The translations under genes were made by a program, and so were the position numbers. The notes under the pieces are model-generated. The model made no database searches, was not told the origin of the DNA, and was given only the letters and a program-made list of their open reading frames with translations. A stretch of DNA of 64,000 nt, taken from positions 17,050,001-17,114,000 of the forward strand of contig CM038910.1 in the NCBI GenBank assembly GCA_021904315.1. The letters are read 5' to 3'. Origin of the DNA: Sphagnum magellanicum. Its lineage: Eukaryota > Streptophyta > Sphagnopsida > Sphagnales > Sphagnaceae. The stretch's first letter is position 1, and the number at the start of each line of letters is the position of its first letter. Positions 37,179 through 49,521 of this stretch are shown here, piece by piece.

Positions 37179-39921
37179 ACCCAATTTTGTCCATTGCTAG
37201 GACCTGATGTTACTTGAGGGGTTGTACAGCATGGACAATTGGTAGGGTGCTTGTCCATTGCTACACCATGTAAAACAGATCATCATCATCATCGTCATCA
37301 CTATCCCCCTCTGAAAGATGTCTGATGTTCTTGCACAGAGACTAGTTGATTGTAGGATAAGTAGGGTTTGTAATGCAGCTGCTGAAGAAGGTGTTGGTAA
37401 TGCACCAATGATTGTGTCAGGGTTTCAGTTGAAGAAAAAGGTTTTGATTGCAGGATGATTAGGGGATTGTAATGCACAGCTGAAGGTGATGATGGGTAAA
37501 TGCATCAATGATTTTGTCATGGTTTGGTTGCCGGGGACAGAAACTTTCTGCTCTTGGACAGAAACTTTCTGCTCTTGAATGTCCACAGTTCCATGAAAGT
37601 CAGATAGATCATGTACACTTCCTTCCTCAATTACTTTATCAATGAGTTATTGCTCTTCCAATGTTTTATTTTTCTTTTGTTAAAATCAGCTATTGTTGAG
37701 ATCCATTTCTGTCCTGTATGGACTTAGCATCAAGCCTGGATTGTGCTCGACCCAGATTTCAGAACAAGAAGCTTGCAAAGTCAGCACTGAACAACTTCTG
37801 GGGGAATGTTTCCTACTATTTGTTGTTGCTGGAGCTGCAGTTGCTGTCTTTGCATTCTTCTGGCCAGAAATGTGTTCTGTACTTGGTGGCAAAGCCATTT
37901 ACTTCACCACGAACTTTACTTCAATGCAATAGTCTTGTGTTGCTGTCTTCTACTAATCTCTCTGTAGGTTCTTTGGCTCTCAAAACAGAAGCTTGTTGTC
38001 GAGCTTGATTGATCATCTTGGTGGTATCAGCAACAGTTCTAATTAGTGAACTGAGCATCCATCCTTTCTATAGCCAGCAATTGCAGCAATGTATGGCTCT
38101 GCACAAGTGTTCTCAAAACTTGGGAGAAGAGCTTCCCTTTTCTCCTCCTTTGCAGTGAGGATAGACAATGCCAACCAATTTTGAAGTAAGTCCCTGCTTC
38201 AATCTCAGCCCCCTGGGACTCCAGATGACCTCTTACCATATGCTGCTCCATGATGATGCTGCTGCTCTTTGGGAAGGAAAGACTCCTCCCCTTGAATTGC
38301 AGTGTCCATATCATCAGCAGCAGCAGCACCAACTGCAGAACACGTTTCCAGCAGCAGACGCGCCTAGAGACGGACAAAGAGAGAGTGATGAAGAGAGAGA
38401 AAGGTTTCTATTCTTGCAATCAGTTGCCTCTCTACTTTGAGCTTTTGAGAGGAATTGTAATTAATGTTCTACCTATGGACAAAGGTCTGCTGCTTTTTAC
38501 ATCACAAACAACAGCAGCAAGTGTTTCATGGTTTGTTTCTTCACTAGAGGAAGAAGAGAAGAATAAGCAATGGCCACACATGGCCACCACATTGATGAAA
38601 AATCTCAGAATATGTGAGCAGAGTTTGAGAAAGCTTGGCTGCAAGGAAAAGAAAAGAAAAACAAACAAACAAACCGACGAAGCAGGACTGTGAGCAATGA
38701 GGGCCCCATGTTGATTCCTGTCACGTATACTTTTTCTCAGAGAGAAGAAGGCGGACCCAGTTTTAGGGTTTTTTGGTTTCTTCTCTACTTCTCTTCTCTC
38801 CTTGTGTTTGTTTCTTCAGATTTATTGTGTTGGGCTTTTGTGTATCATCTGCAGTAGATCTGAAACAAACCAATTTTTTTGTTGTTGTTCTTGAAGACCA
38901 CACAGACAGGGTTGACTCTCTCTCTTTTGTAGTCTAAATAGTCATGTAGCAGGGAGGACAAATTTCCAATCAAATCATAATCTCAAGACCAAAAAATCTT
39001 TGGAGTCAAGAAGGTTGCTGCTGCTGCTTTGCAACAATGGCAAGTGGAAAGTGAAAGGAATCTGGTGGTTGCTTTGATTGTTGTTGGGGTTTCTAATTTG
39101 TTTTTCTGATTTCATCTTTCAACCACCAACTGACTTCATTAGAAAAATGGGTCATATCCAATTTCAAACTTTAGTTTTGTACCCCATTTCAGGAGCATAA
39201 TGTCATATCCAATTCCTCTCATTTTTCAATTCAGAATTTAAAAAATGCTCGCTCAGCCATAGTTCTCCTTGAGTACATAGTCTTGTATGGCAACATATAT
39301 TATTGTCAGTGTGGAAAATGCATTCTGCGTTTCATTGTGCAAATTATTATTCTGTCTTGTGTAACCATTTTCTTGTTCATTTCTGAGACCCATTTTGGAG
39401 ATGTTTGCTTGAATGTTATTCAGTGTTTGATCAAGCCACTTTCTTTGTTGATTCCCAAGTGGTCTCTTCTCTTTCCATGCACACTCTTTCTGCTATACTT
39501 GTTCTCTGAAAAAAGTTGGAACTTGGGGTCATTGCAGGAGGTGGGTCTCCTGTTGGAGTTATGTGTTTTCTTCTGGATTTTGATGCAAAATGTGTGAATG
39601 ATACAGGGGTTTTCAATTGAACATTCTTCACTGACATTGTTGAGGGTTTCGGTCGTTGATGGCTTTCTGTGACTAACTTGGAACTGCAAACAAAACGGTA
39701 AGCTGTATTTTTTGGCATTTTTTGAGATCAGAAAGCAAAACCTGATGAGGATTGAAATGTGCATGGAAATACAGCAACTTTGTTGTGGACTAAATATGCT
39801 GGTCACATTCTGAATTCGATTGAAAGTTATCTTGGGTGGTGTGTTTGCATCCTGATTGCTGCAAACTAACTCTACTTCCTGTGCAGTAGTCCAGAAGTAA
39901 AATTCCCCCACAAGAGAGACG
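37179..39921. other. Intergenic region between the helicase and the histidine phosphatase
   Basis: It should contain the helicase 3' untranslated region and the promoter and leader of the next gene. Open frames on both strands (for example 38039-38377 on minus and 38250-38693 on plus) show no conserved motifs. A duplicated segment at about 37350-37530 is listed separately. Confidence 0.5.
37350..37577 (+). repeat. Tandem duplication (about 90 bp) and a 20-bp direct repeat
   Basis: ATTGTAGGATAAGTAGGG..TTGTAATGCA..CTGAAG, followed by AATGCACCAATGATT, recurs about 90 bp later as ATTGCAGGATGATTAGGGGA and so on. At 37536-37577, GGACAGAAACTTTCTGCTCT occurs twice in direct succession. Confidence 0.7.
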
Positions 39922-40664
39922 ATGGAGATCCAGTCAGATACACAACCACCCAGTAACACTGCTGGATTGCAGCTTCTCCAGGTTTGTGCTTGTAACCCTC
40001 TCTTGTTCTCCATCAGTTCTTTGCCTGGAACAGAACATTCCTCAGCCTTTATCAAATTTCAGTTTATTGGTGTTGAATATGCTTCACACAATTATGTATG
40101 TAGGTCATTGAGTCTTCATCACTGCTAGTAACATTGTAGTGGTCAGGTCTCTTGGCTACCAAGCAAACAGTTTTGTAGGTTCAAATGACCTCAGCAGGTG
40201 CATGTTTTACCTATCCTATGCAACAACTGGTCATGCACAGGATGTGCACTTTCTAGGGGACATCCAGAGCACTACTATGGAGAAAATTTGTGCACTGGGT
40301 TCAGGTTAGGTGGCTCTATAAACTGTCCATTCCAGAAATGTCAACTTGAGGACTGGAATGTTGCAACAATAAACTGGATTTGGCCAAATGCAGGTGCATG
40401 CATATTTCAGGCATGGGGACAGGTCACCGACACCTCTGGGAGAAGCAAAGGCAAGAGCTAAGCTATGGGAGACTCGCTTACAAGAGGTGCCTCTTATTTT
40501 ACAGAAGCGTGAATACTTCCCACAGAAATTTCCATGGGGTCTTCTCACTGTGAAAGGTTCCTACAGCCACTGCATAACTTCCACTTAGTGCTACAGTGAG
40601 TGCACATGAAAAGGTTAGGTCAGTAACAACCTGCTTTAGTATCACTGCTTTTTTTGATGTCTGA

Positions 40665-40699
<35 letters not shown>

Positions 40700-42768
40700 A
40701 CTCTGAGCAGGGGCAGAGCAGTCAAAAGCATTGGGTAGTTGGTTGAGAGAACTCTACTTGCCTGAGTTCTGTGGACCTGAGTATGACATCAGGAATCTAC
40801 AGTCACCTGAGAAGCCTGTGATTCAGCTGAGATCCACCAACTTTCTGCGCACCCATCTCACCGGTGATCTCAGAACCTACCTATTTGTGTTTTTAGGGTT
40901 TCTCAGGTCCAAAGCTTCTAACTACTAACCTGTGACTTTGTCACTGTCATGTTTGTTGTGTTCAGCATGGTTTGTGTTGGAGGGGCTTCTTGGCAGCTCG
41001 GAGGCAGCAGCTTCAGTTCCAATCAGCTGTAGAGATGAAGCTGATGAGAATTTGTACCACAATGATGACCATTGCCCCAGGTGAAGTTAGAGAGAATGCC
41101 TCTCTCTTTCTACAGTACAAAACTCTGCAAAAATTTGGATCAAGACACTTGTTACAGGTCTCTTCTCTCTCTCTCTCTTTGGCTGTCACCCTTTCAAGAG
41201 GCTTGAATATGAATTTTGCAGACTGAAGAAACAGTGGTACACTGCCTGGAGGCGTGCGTGTGAATCAGTGGGAGCTGATGGCAAAAAATGGCATTCTCAT
41301 TTCAGTGTTAGTGGCATCTGCATCCTTTGTATAAACTGTTGTTTGGATCAACCCAATTCCTCAAATTTTTCAGTTGTATGTTTTGGTTTCTTTGTAACCT
41401 AAACCCACAAGGAAGGAGATGTTGCCTGTGATCAGAAAATGCAAGATGCAATGACACAAGCATTGGAGATCTCACTGGACAAGCCTGGCTTTCTTCTCCC
41501 AATGGATCAACCAGGGTTTCCATGGGTCAAAGTAATGATATTCATGATCACCTATACACTTCTGTGTGTTTAAGCTTCTCCTGTATTAATGTGGTCTGTT
41601 GTTTTATTCTGACATATGGCAATTCAACTGGTCAGATTTTTTTAGAAAATTCAGTGAGAAAATTGGGTTTTGATGTAGGCGGTGGATACTTTGGAATGTG
41701 GAAGGTTTCATGGGGACATGCTGCCTCCTGGGATCTCTGATGACCAGATTACGGAAGTGCGACGACTTCTTGCTCGAGATTATGCCTTGACCTTTCAGGT
41801 CAGTCAAATCTGCATCTCCAAATCATGTATTTCAATTCATCTTAAGACTGATTTGTATTCCTTTCAACAAATTACAGATTTGGTCAGCTTGCATATATGT
41901 AGTCAGTCCCTGAAATGTTTTCTTTTTTTTTGTTATGTGTGTGGATCATCTGTTCAGGATAGGGAGATACTGCAGCTAGCAGTAGGAAGGCTCGTGAGGG
42001 AATTGGTGGATGCAATGTCAGAATGTGGCACTATCCCCACCTTTTTCCTGTATTCTGGTCATGATGCTACCATAATGCCTCTTTCAGGTACATCCTTTTC
42101 TGTACTTCTTCTGATGAAATCTTTGAGTTGGTAGCAATTTTGCAGTTGACTCAAAGTTTATGACACTCAGGAGCACAAAAGAATCAAAAGAATCAAGAAT
42201 GGAGCTCTTCCAAAAGAAGAGTCTTTTTGGGTGCTACACAATCTAATGAGTCTTGGTATTGCAAGGACACCAATGGCAGGATGTGGCATTGGATTTGAAA
42301 AATTACCAAAACTAGATAGATGTGTTTTCCATGATTTATGTTTAGAAAAAGAAAATAAATTAAAAAATACTGGAAAGCATCATCAGCCTCATAAATGGCA
42401 ACTACATTTTTCTTGATGCAAATTGCAACAACCTCATTTGAAGCGAGCAAGGAAGTGATGGGAATATAGATTGGGTTGAAACAGTGGCGTTGGGCGTACC
42501 ATGGGCAGATTGGCCTGCATACACATCATGCATCTGTGTGGAGCTGTGGCAGTCAGGAGGAGGAAACTATTTTGTGCGGGTTCTGTATGATGGCAAGGGG
42601 GTGGCCCTTCCTTTGTCCAGAGAAGATGGGGCATTGGAAAAAGAAATTCTCACACTAGATGAGTTTCGTGAAATTGCAAACTGGTCCATGATATCAGAAG
42701 CTGAATATTCTTGCAAATGTGAAGACATGTCAGGTTTAGTGGAGGGGAGCAGGTCATCAGCAGTGTAG
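39922..42768 (+). CDS. Histidine acid phosphatase, lysophosphatidic acid phosphatase (ACP6)-like
   Basis: Exons 39922-39981, 40394-40556, 40711-40863, 40966-41080, 41222-41306, 41412-41531, 41679-41798, 41958-42087 and 42485-42768 join in frame to 409 residues. Branch-2 histidine phosphatases form a phosphohistidine intermediate using the RHG motif, with an HD pair as proton donor. Both are present: RHGDRSP at residues 26-32 and GHDATIMPL with His307/Asp308. The catalytic motif starts only about 25 residues from the N-terminus and no signal peptide is seen, so a cytosolic or organellar protein is more likely than a secreted acid phosphatase. The mammalian relative ACP6 hydrolyses lysophosphatidic acid in mitochondria. 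The plant substrate is unknown to me. The donor after exon 5 is ambiguous by a few bases, and the join into the last exon (SG|VALG) is slightly shorter than usual in the family. Confidence 0.85.
40669..40699 (+). repeat. TC/AC compound microsatellite in a phosphatase intron
   Basis: About ten TC units are followed by about eight AC units just before the acceptor of the exon at 40711. It can act as the polypyrimidine tract of that intron. Confidence 0.85.
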
Positions 42769-44990
42769 TATAGCAAATGATTTCTGCTATTTTACTTCTG
42801 GTTTCAAATCCACCCAACATTATTGATGCAATGTCTATGATCAGGAGCTGATTATATGCCATCTTCCTGCTTGTTGCTGCAGAGAAACAAAACCAATTTA
42901 ATTTGTAAAACCAACTGATTCTCATCTGGCTTGATTGGAATCATGAGTATTGTTAGCATAGTTTGGAGGAGTTCCAGAAGGAATTTCAGTCTGTGGAACC
43001 ATGGTACACATCAGATCCTAGATGAATTGTGAGCTTGCTTGCCTCCAAAAATTGGATATAGGGGGGATTCTGGTAAACTTCTACAGAGTCTACAAAGACA
43101 TGGGATGAGTGGTGCACTGGCTGGAAAATTCTTGCAGCACCGATGCTCAGAGCTGTGTGTAGAGGATGCCAGCCCATTAGAATGATATTGTGAACTGGTC
43201 ATTGTTGCTCCAGTTCACTTTGCAATATTTTTCAATGTCTCTCTCTCCAGGGGTGCATAAAACTACTTGTTCACATGGACAACTTTCAGTAGTTTTCTGT
43301 AAGTCTCTGGGTGGTGTTTCATGAGTTTGCAGCAACAAGGATGCAGTTTTTTTTTTGGTCTCTGGGTGGTGTTTCTTGAATTTGCAGCAACAAGGATGCA
43401 GTTTTTTTTGTCTCCAGGTGGTGTTTCTTGAGTTTGCAGCAACAAGGATGCAGTTTTTTTTGGGTCTCCAGGTGGTGTCACTTTAGTTGCAGCAATAAGA
43501 ATGCAGTTTTTTGTCTCTGGGTTGTGTTTCTCCAGTTGCAGCAACAAGAATAGAGGCAGGAAGAACAAAACAAAAGTCAAAAAACTCCAGAAAAGGAATT
43601 CAAAACTTTGGAACCCACCTGCCTGCAGGATTCTTCTTGACCCAAAAAAATAAAATCCCTGTGATGCTCTCTCTCTCTCCCCCTTATCATGCTGCTAGCT
43701 AAAACCCCCGCCAAAACAGGAGATAGCTTGAAATCTCAGCGAAATTGAAATACTGAGTTTTGCAGCTCAGGGTGTCATCATCTCATCCATCTTGAGCTTC
43801 AACTCTAGTGCAACAATGCTGATGAGCTTGATTGCCTACTTAGGTCACAGAAGAATCATCACCTGATCTACAATACTACTCAAACAAAAACCATCAAACC
43901 CATCAATCGCCACAGCAGCAGGTGCTTGCAGAGCTCATCATCATGATCATAAGAAGCAGCAACAAACAAAGATCAGATCGGAAGAAAGTGTTTTTTGTTC
44001 TGCAATCCAGATTCCAGATGGGTATAGAGCCTACTGTGCGAAATTTTCTATTGTTTGTTTCTCTTTTTTCCTCTTTTTTTCTTGGCTTATTCCGTTCATT
44101 CAATCTTCGTTTTTCCTTGCTACAAAAAAAAACAAATCTCGAGCAAGAAAAAGAGAAAAGAGGTATGAGTAAAATGGAAGCGTCTGACCGACCAGAGTGG
44201 CAGTTGTCGTCTAGTAGTTGGGCCGAACGAAAGATGGATCACTGATCTGTCTGTTTTGTCACATAGAAATTGATTGCAAGTGTCAGAACTGCAGTGGCTC
44301 TCTCCATTTCCTCACAGCAAACAAAACAAAACCCAGCTGCAGTGAAAGAATCTCTGATTCTTCTATTCCCTATTTGTTGGGTACCTTCTGTGAAAGAAAG
44401 ATGCTCTTATTGGTCCTCCCCTGAACATCATCATCATGTTGTTGTTGTTGTTGATGTTGTTTTTTGAGTAAAGATTTGTGTTTTTTTCCCTACAAAGATT
44501 TGTGTGTTTTGTTGTTGTTGGTTTTAGGTTGTCGTGATCGGCTGTTGGTGCTGGTGCTGGTGGCTACACGATTTTGGGTTTTGGGTAAAGCCAGAGTTTT
44601 CCAAACTGTTGTGGCAGCAATCTACCCATCTTGTTTGTTTTTGTGTTTGTTTGTTTGTTTGTTTGTGTGTTTTTTCGAGAGATGTTGTGGGAGGAAGAAG
44701 ACACGAAGACAAAAAGACAGGAAGAGTTGTCGAAACGGGGTCTTTTACATACCCAATTGCACTCCTACTAGAAAAAAGCTTTTGAAATGAAGCTCCCATG
44801 GCGGCTGCTGCTGGGCAAGCTTTGATGGTGATGGTGATGATGATGATGTTTCATGTGTGATTAGAGCCACTTCTTGTTCTTGTTCTTGTTCTTGTTCTTT
44901 CTTTTTTTTCTTTCTGACGAAGTTGTGGGAGAGGACTAAGGAGCAGCAATTCTAGGGAAGAAAAAACAGTAGCAGGAGGAGCCAGCAGCC
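42769..44990. other. Intergenic region before the membrane-protein gene
   Basis: It should hold the phosphatase 3' untranslated region and the promoter and leader of the next gene. A tandem array (43302-43555) is listed separately. Around 44430-44460 and 44640-44670 are GTT and TTTG runs. Open frames overlapping these simple repeats are not supported as genes. Confidence 0.5.
43302..43555 (+). repeat. Tandem array of five units of about 50-58 bp
   Basis: Each unit contains GTCTCTGGGTGGTGTTTCTT, AGTTTGCAGCAACAAGGATG and CAG followed by a T run of changing length. The fourth and fifth units are more diverged. The array also opens a 105-codon frame on minus, which I regard as a by-product. Confidence 0.85.
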
Positions 44991-47900
44991 ATGGAGGAGG
45001 ATGGAACAGCAACAGCAGCAGTACAAGCCAAAGAAGATGGAGGGATTGCATCCCGTGTGGCATCATCGTCTTCTATTGCGTGTGGTGGTCCATTGGAGCA
45101 AGTGGGCAGATGCATAGTGTTTCTTGCTTTGTGTTTCGTGCTCTTCATCATGGGACTCTTGAAAGGTTTGAGATTCATCTTTCCAACATTCATCTTATCT
45201 AGCAGCAGCTGGCAGCTTCCTACACTTTCCCCCTTTTTTGCGTTTTTTCTTCTGTTGGACTTTCTTCTTCTTCTTCATCTCTGTGTGGGTTTGGTTTGTT
45301 GCATGCTTCCTACTTTCTGCTGCAAAGAATTGCAAAACCACAAAACTGATATGATGCTGCTGCTGCAGCTCTCTCTCTCTCTCTCTCTCAATTCTGTTCT
45401 AGGGATCTGTGAGGCTGGTGCTTAGTGCTTTCTGCTTCGAGAAGTGTAAAAACCCTAAAACTGAGATGATGCAGCATCTGCTCTCTGTTCCTCTGAATGC
45501 TGTTCGAGCAATTTGTTAGGGTGCTTAGCATTTTCTGCTACACAAATTTGCGAAAACCTAAAACTGACATGATCTGGTGGCAATTCTCCGTTCCTCCGAA
45601 TTCTGATTTTGCTTGGCATTATGCTTGGGGTGTTGGGCATACATTAGAGCATAACAAGTTCAGTTGGACAAAACAGACCATTGTGTATCTGGAAGAAAAA
45701 CAGCTAAGTAAAGTGTAGTAGTGGTAATGACAAAATGTGGGCTTGGATTTTGCAGGAGCAATTGTGGGACCACCATCAGCATTGATAATGTTTGCCGGAC
45801 ATATGGCAGTGGTGATCGGCCTCTGGCCAGTCCATGTTTTTTGCACCTACCGCACAATTGCAATGTATGATGATGTGTCTCCTTTATTGTTTGCCTACTA
45901 GTGGTCTGATCAGCTTCTTTGTCTCTTTGAGTTGCTAGTACAACACCATGACTGAACCATTGTCCCATTGCTTCTTCCAGAAATGCAATGACAGAAACTC
46001 ATGACAAAAAGAAACTCAGAATTCAGATTTTTGTTTAAATGGTTTGCTGGAATTGGTCTTTGTTGGGGTGTTTGGGGTGGTGGGTTTGACATAAGATTTG
46101 AGAGGCCATGAGAGGTTACAATTCCTTGATAGTGTTTTGTGAATTTTATGGCTTCATTCTCTGCAATTTTCTGAGTTTCTGGCAAGAAGGGGGTGGGTGG
46201 GTGGGGTGGAATTGGCAGGACCAAGAAGCTTGGAGTTGTGGCGAAGGTGCTTTCGCTACTCCTCTTGCCCATCCCACTGTTGCTCTGGCCTTGTGCTGTT
46301 GCAGTTGGTAGTGTGCTGGTGGGTCTAGGTTATGGGTTCGGCCAACCTCTGGTGGCAACTTTTGAGGCAGTCAGTGAGGGTCGGGATGCCAAGTTTCTCC
46401 ATTCTCTTACGGTATGATAATTATATCCACTCTGTGTTTTGAACATCTTTTACAATATGCTTTGCTTGTTGCATCACAATCAACATCAAGACATATACAG
46501 AGGAATGGTGTTCATCTGGTTGCCTTCAATGTGGGTATCCTTTTTTGTCTCACTGCAGGATGGTACCTATAGCACATTGAAGGGTAGCTGTACAGTTGTG
46601 CGGGATTTTACTGATTTTGTATTCCATTCGTACTTTGATTCTATTGATGAATTTCGTACCGGAGAACCAAAAGGAGGCAAGCCGTTGGATATCAAGTAAG
46701 ACTTCTGTTAGTGCCACCAGCCATACTGAAAGCTTCTCAGTGCATTGGGTAGATTGCTATTTACAACAGTAAAGTCAGCAACAATAAAAAGTCCATTGGA
46801 TCAGTCATTGTGTTCACAAACTCATGGGCTTCAAAGTCCTTGAGGCAATCTCCACAATTCTCCTGCCTTAAAATTGGGTTAGAAATTGTCCTATTTCTCT
46901 ACAAGATGACAAAGTGCCTTCAAGGGTCAAGAGACACAAAAGACCATCATTCTTGCCAATGAACAGGGAAGAATCCAATGTCTCTTACTTTCTCCATGTG
47001 GCTGGCTGGCTGGCTGTTGGCAGGTTAGCAGAGATTCCAGGATCTGTAATTGTGGGGCTATTGGGAATGATTGTTGACATGGTAATGATCAGCTTGGTGG
47101 CACTAGCAAAGAGCCCGTTGATGCTGCTCAAAGGATGGAAAAGACTGATCCTGGACTTGATGGGACAACATGGTTCCTGTGTTGAAGCTGCTTGTGTACC
47201 GTTTGCTGGCCTTGCAATTGTGCTGTGGCCCTTGATTGTGTGTGTGACTGTATTGGCAGCCATCATTTGCAGCCCTTTTCTTGGATTGTTCAGTGCAGTT
47301 GTTGTGTATCAGGTGGGAAACCCCACTCACCCATCAGCCAGAGTTTGTACTTGCTGCTGTTGAAAAGTGTCTACCTGAAAATTTCAGTAGAAAGAGGCAA
47401 CTCATCTTGCAATATATGCATTTCTGTTTCCTGCAGAAGGTCTTTTTCCCCTTAGTGACAGTTGTGGGGATTTCTCCATGTGCTGCTAGCATTCTGAGTG
47501 TCAGTTTGAGTGAAGATGAAGTAGCTCAAACACCCAGGTTTTTGTCACTGGAAGATGAACTGTTAAACAAAGTTCTCCATTTTTTTTCCGGTCCTCAATT
47601 TGCAGGAAAATTCCTTCTTGCTTGGGCTTTCTCATGTAGTAGCAGTGGTGGCTGAGTTTGATGAGTATTCCAATGATGTCCTCCACTTGAATGAAGGCTC
47701 CTGTCTTCCAAGGTATAATTCACCCTTACCAGTTTTGAGACCATTAGAGAGCAAGAGAAGCCACCTCTTTTTTTCAGTGGTGTGCAAAGAATTCTAAACT
47801 TGATACAGTTCAAGGTCTCTTTGGATGTTTGTTTGACTGAAGGTGAAAGCGCACTGCAAGAAAAAGAGATTTGGGTTGCAATATCTCTCTTAATCCCCAG

Positions 47901-49521
47901 CTATTGTATAGTCTCATTGCAATTGCTCATTTCCAAATAAGTTTCTTCACAAAGTTTTCTGGTTTGCGCACAGCCAGGCCCAGGTATCGGAGGAATACAA
48001 AGATGGAAAGCAAAAGGTCAGGGGCAACGGCATCTATGCCTCATGTTGAAAGTGGAACAAGAGAAACAACTGCACGAGGAAGTTTTGGGAGACCTGAAAT
48101 TCCACAGCTCAATACTCAACGCTCACTTAAGCAGACATTGCAGGAAGTGAAGTTGGTTCAGGTTAGTATTTATGGGGGAAAATGAAAAAAACACTCATGA
48201 CACTTTTGTAGCTTGAGAAGATGAAGATGTAGTTTTGAATCAAGAATTTGTATGGGTGCAAAGTGTTGGAAATGTCTAAGATGGTCTCAGTGCACCCTGT
48301 CAATAATCAATCCATTTTGATTTTGTTTGTCTTTCAGGGTTTGAAGCTTTCAGTAATGTACAAGGATTTCAGTTTTGGCAAGCCTAGTTGTAGTGCTGAT
48401 GAGTTGTAAGTGGGTAATGGCAGATATGGGATCATTTTTTCAAAAACCTGGAGAGCGGAGGGAAATTTCTGATTGATATGAGATTCTTGAGGGTTTCGGA
48501 TCTGGAAGATTATATCAAAAACAGTAGGAACCCAAAGACCAAATGGGTTACAGTTGGAGTACCTGCATTTTGCACTCTCCAGAGTCTTCTTATTTCTGCC
48601 AAATCTGGCACCGTTGGATTACTGCTTCGTAAGTGACATTTTGTTGAACATGTCATCCTACACACAGTTTGTTGCAGAAGGTTTTGGACAACATCACCTG
48701 GAGCTTTGTTTGTTTGAATCTACTACTGATAAGAGCTACATTTTTTTTTAACTGGCATGAATAGGTGACGGTACTGAAGTGACTTCTCTCAATAGACCAA
48801 AGGAACGTGTGTCAGATTGGTTCTTTGAGCCTCTGATAACCATAAGAGACCAGCTACGGGCAGCGAATCTACAGGAGAGCGAGGAGCACTATTTGGAAAA
48901 GCTGGTGCTGACTGTTGGTAACACAGAGCACATAACTGCATGGGACAATGGTGCAGTGGAACCTGATGACAGTCTACGCAAGGGGGAACTGCAAGCTCTT
49001 GCTCGCAGGTAGGTGTGTTTGTAGGGTTAGGTTTTTAGTGTTGGGTTTGGGGTTTAGGGCCACAATCTTAGGATTCTCTAGAGGTCTGAATGGTGGGGTT
49101 CTAAATGGGGTTGACTGGAAGCATTGTGTAGCTATCTAGCATTAGTTAGGATTGACGTTCCATCCTATACACAAAGATCCTTGGCAAGCTTAATTCTTTG
49201 TTGCTGAGGACTGCCTGGCAAGCTCATAGACAGGCAGAGTTCTGTGCTGAGAGATAAGAGTCATGAGTTTGTTGATGCAGGCTGCAAGGTATCGCAACAT
49301 CAATTTCCAGACTTCCCACACATCGGCGTCGGTTTGAAGCCCTGGTAAAAAGTCTACTTGTGTATGCTCAAGATAGGAGCCATAGAATTCAAATAGACGA
49401 CACAAGACAAGTCACCTGGACAAGATCAGACATGTCTGGGAGCATTAAGAGAGACTCAGTGCACAGCAGCTCCCGGGAATCAAGCCCATATGTGGTGGCA
49501 GGAGACGACAACACTGTGTAA
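44991..49521 (+). CDS. Multi-pass membrane protein of the Arabidopsis At3g27390 family
   Basis: Exons 44991-45165, 45756-45864, 46219-46411, 46559-46695, 47024-47312, 47606-47712, 47978-48161, 48424-48628, 48765-49008 and 49281-49521 join in frame to 627 residues. Hydrophobic segments lie at about residues 38-57, 60-90, 103-140 and 220-300. Conserved phrases include IGLWPVHVFCTY, GYGFGQPLVATFEAVSEG, DGTYSTLKGSCTVVRDFTD, FDEYSNDVLHLNEGSCLPR and ELQALARRLQGIATSISRLP, in the same order as in the Arabidopsis protein. The biochemical function of the family is not known to me. The middle (exon 7) is basic and Ser/Thr/Arg-rich, probably a disordered cytosolic loop. Exon 1 encodes an Ala/Ser-rich N-terminus with no clear signal peptide. 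The start is the first ATG with good context (GCCATGG). Confidence 0.9.
45305..45612 (+). repeat. Three tandem repeats of about 105 bp in membrane-protein intron 1
   Basis: Units share CTTTCTGCT, AAAACC.AAAACTGA.ATGAT, GCTCTCTGTTCCTCTGAAT-like sequence and GGTGCTTAG. The first unit has an expanded CT run (45368-45389). One unit carries AAACCCTAAAA. Confidence 0.7.

Noticed and set aside
43302..43555. CRISPR-like regular repeats
   Set aside because: The units are adjacent and diverged without unique spacers. This is a eukaryotic tandem array.
43263..43580. 105-codon minus-strand frame across a tandem array
   Set aside because: The repeats happen to be open in this frame. Unit lengths vary with the T runs, which shifts the frame, so coding is unlikely.
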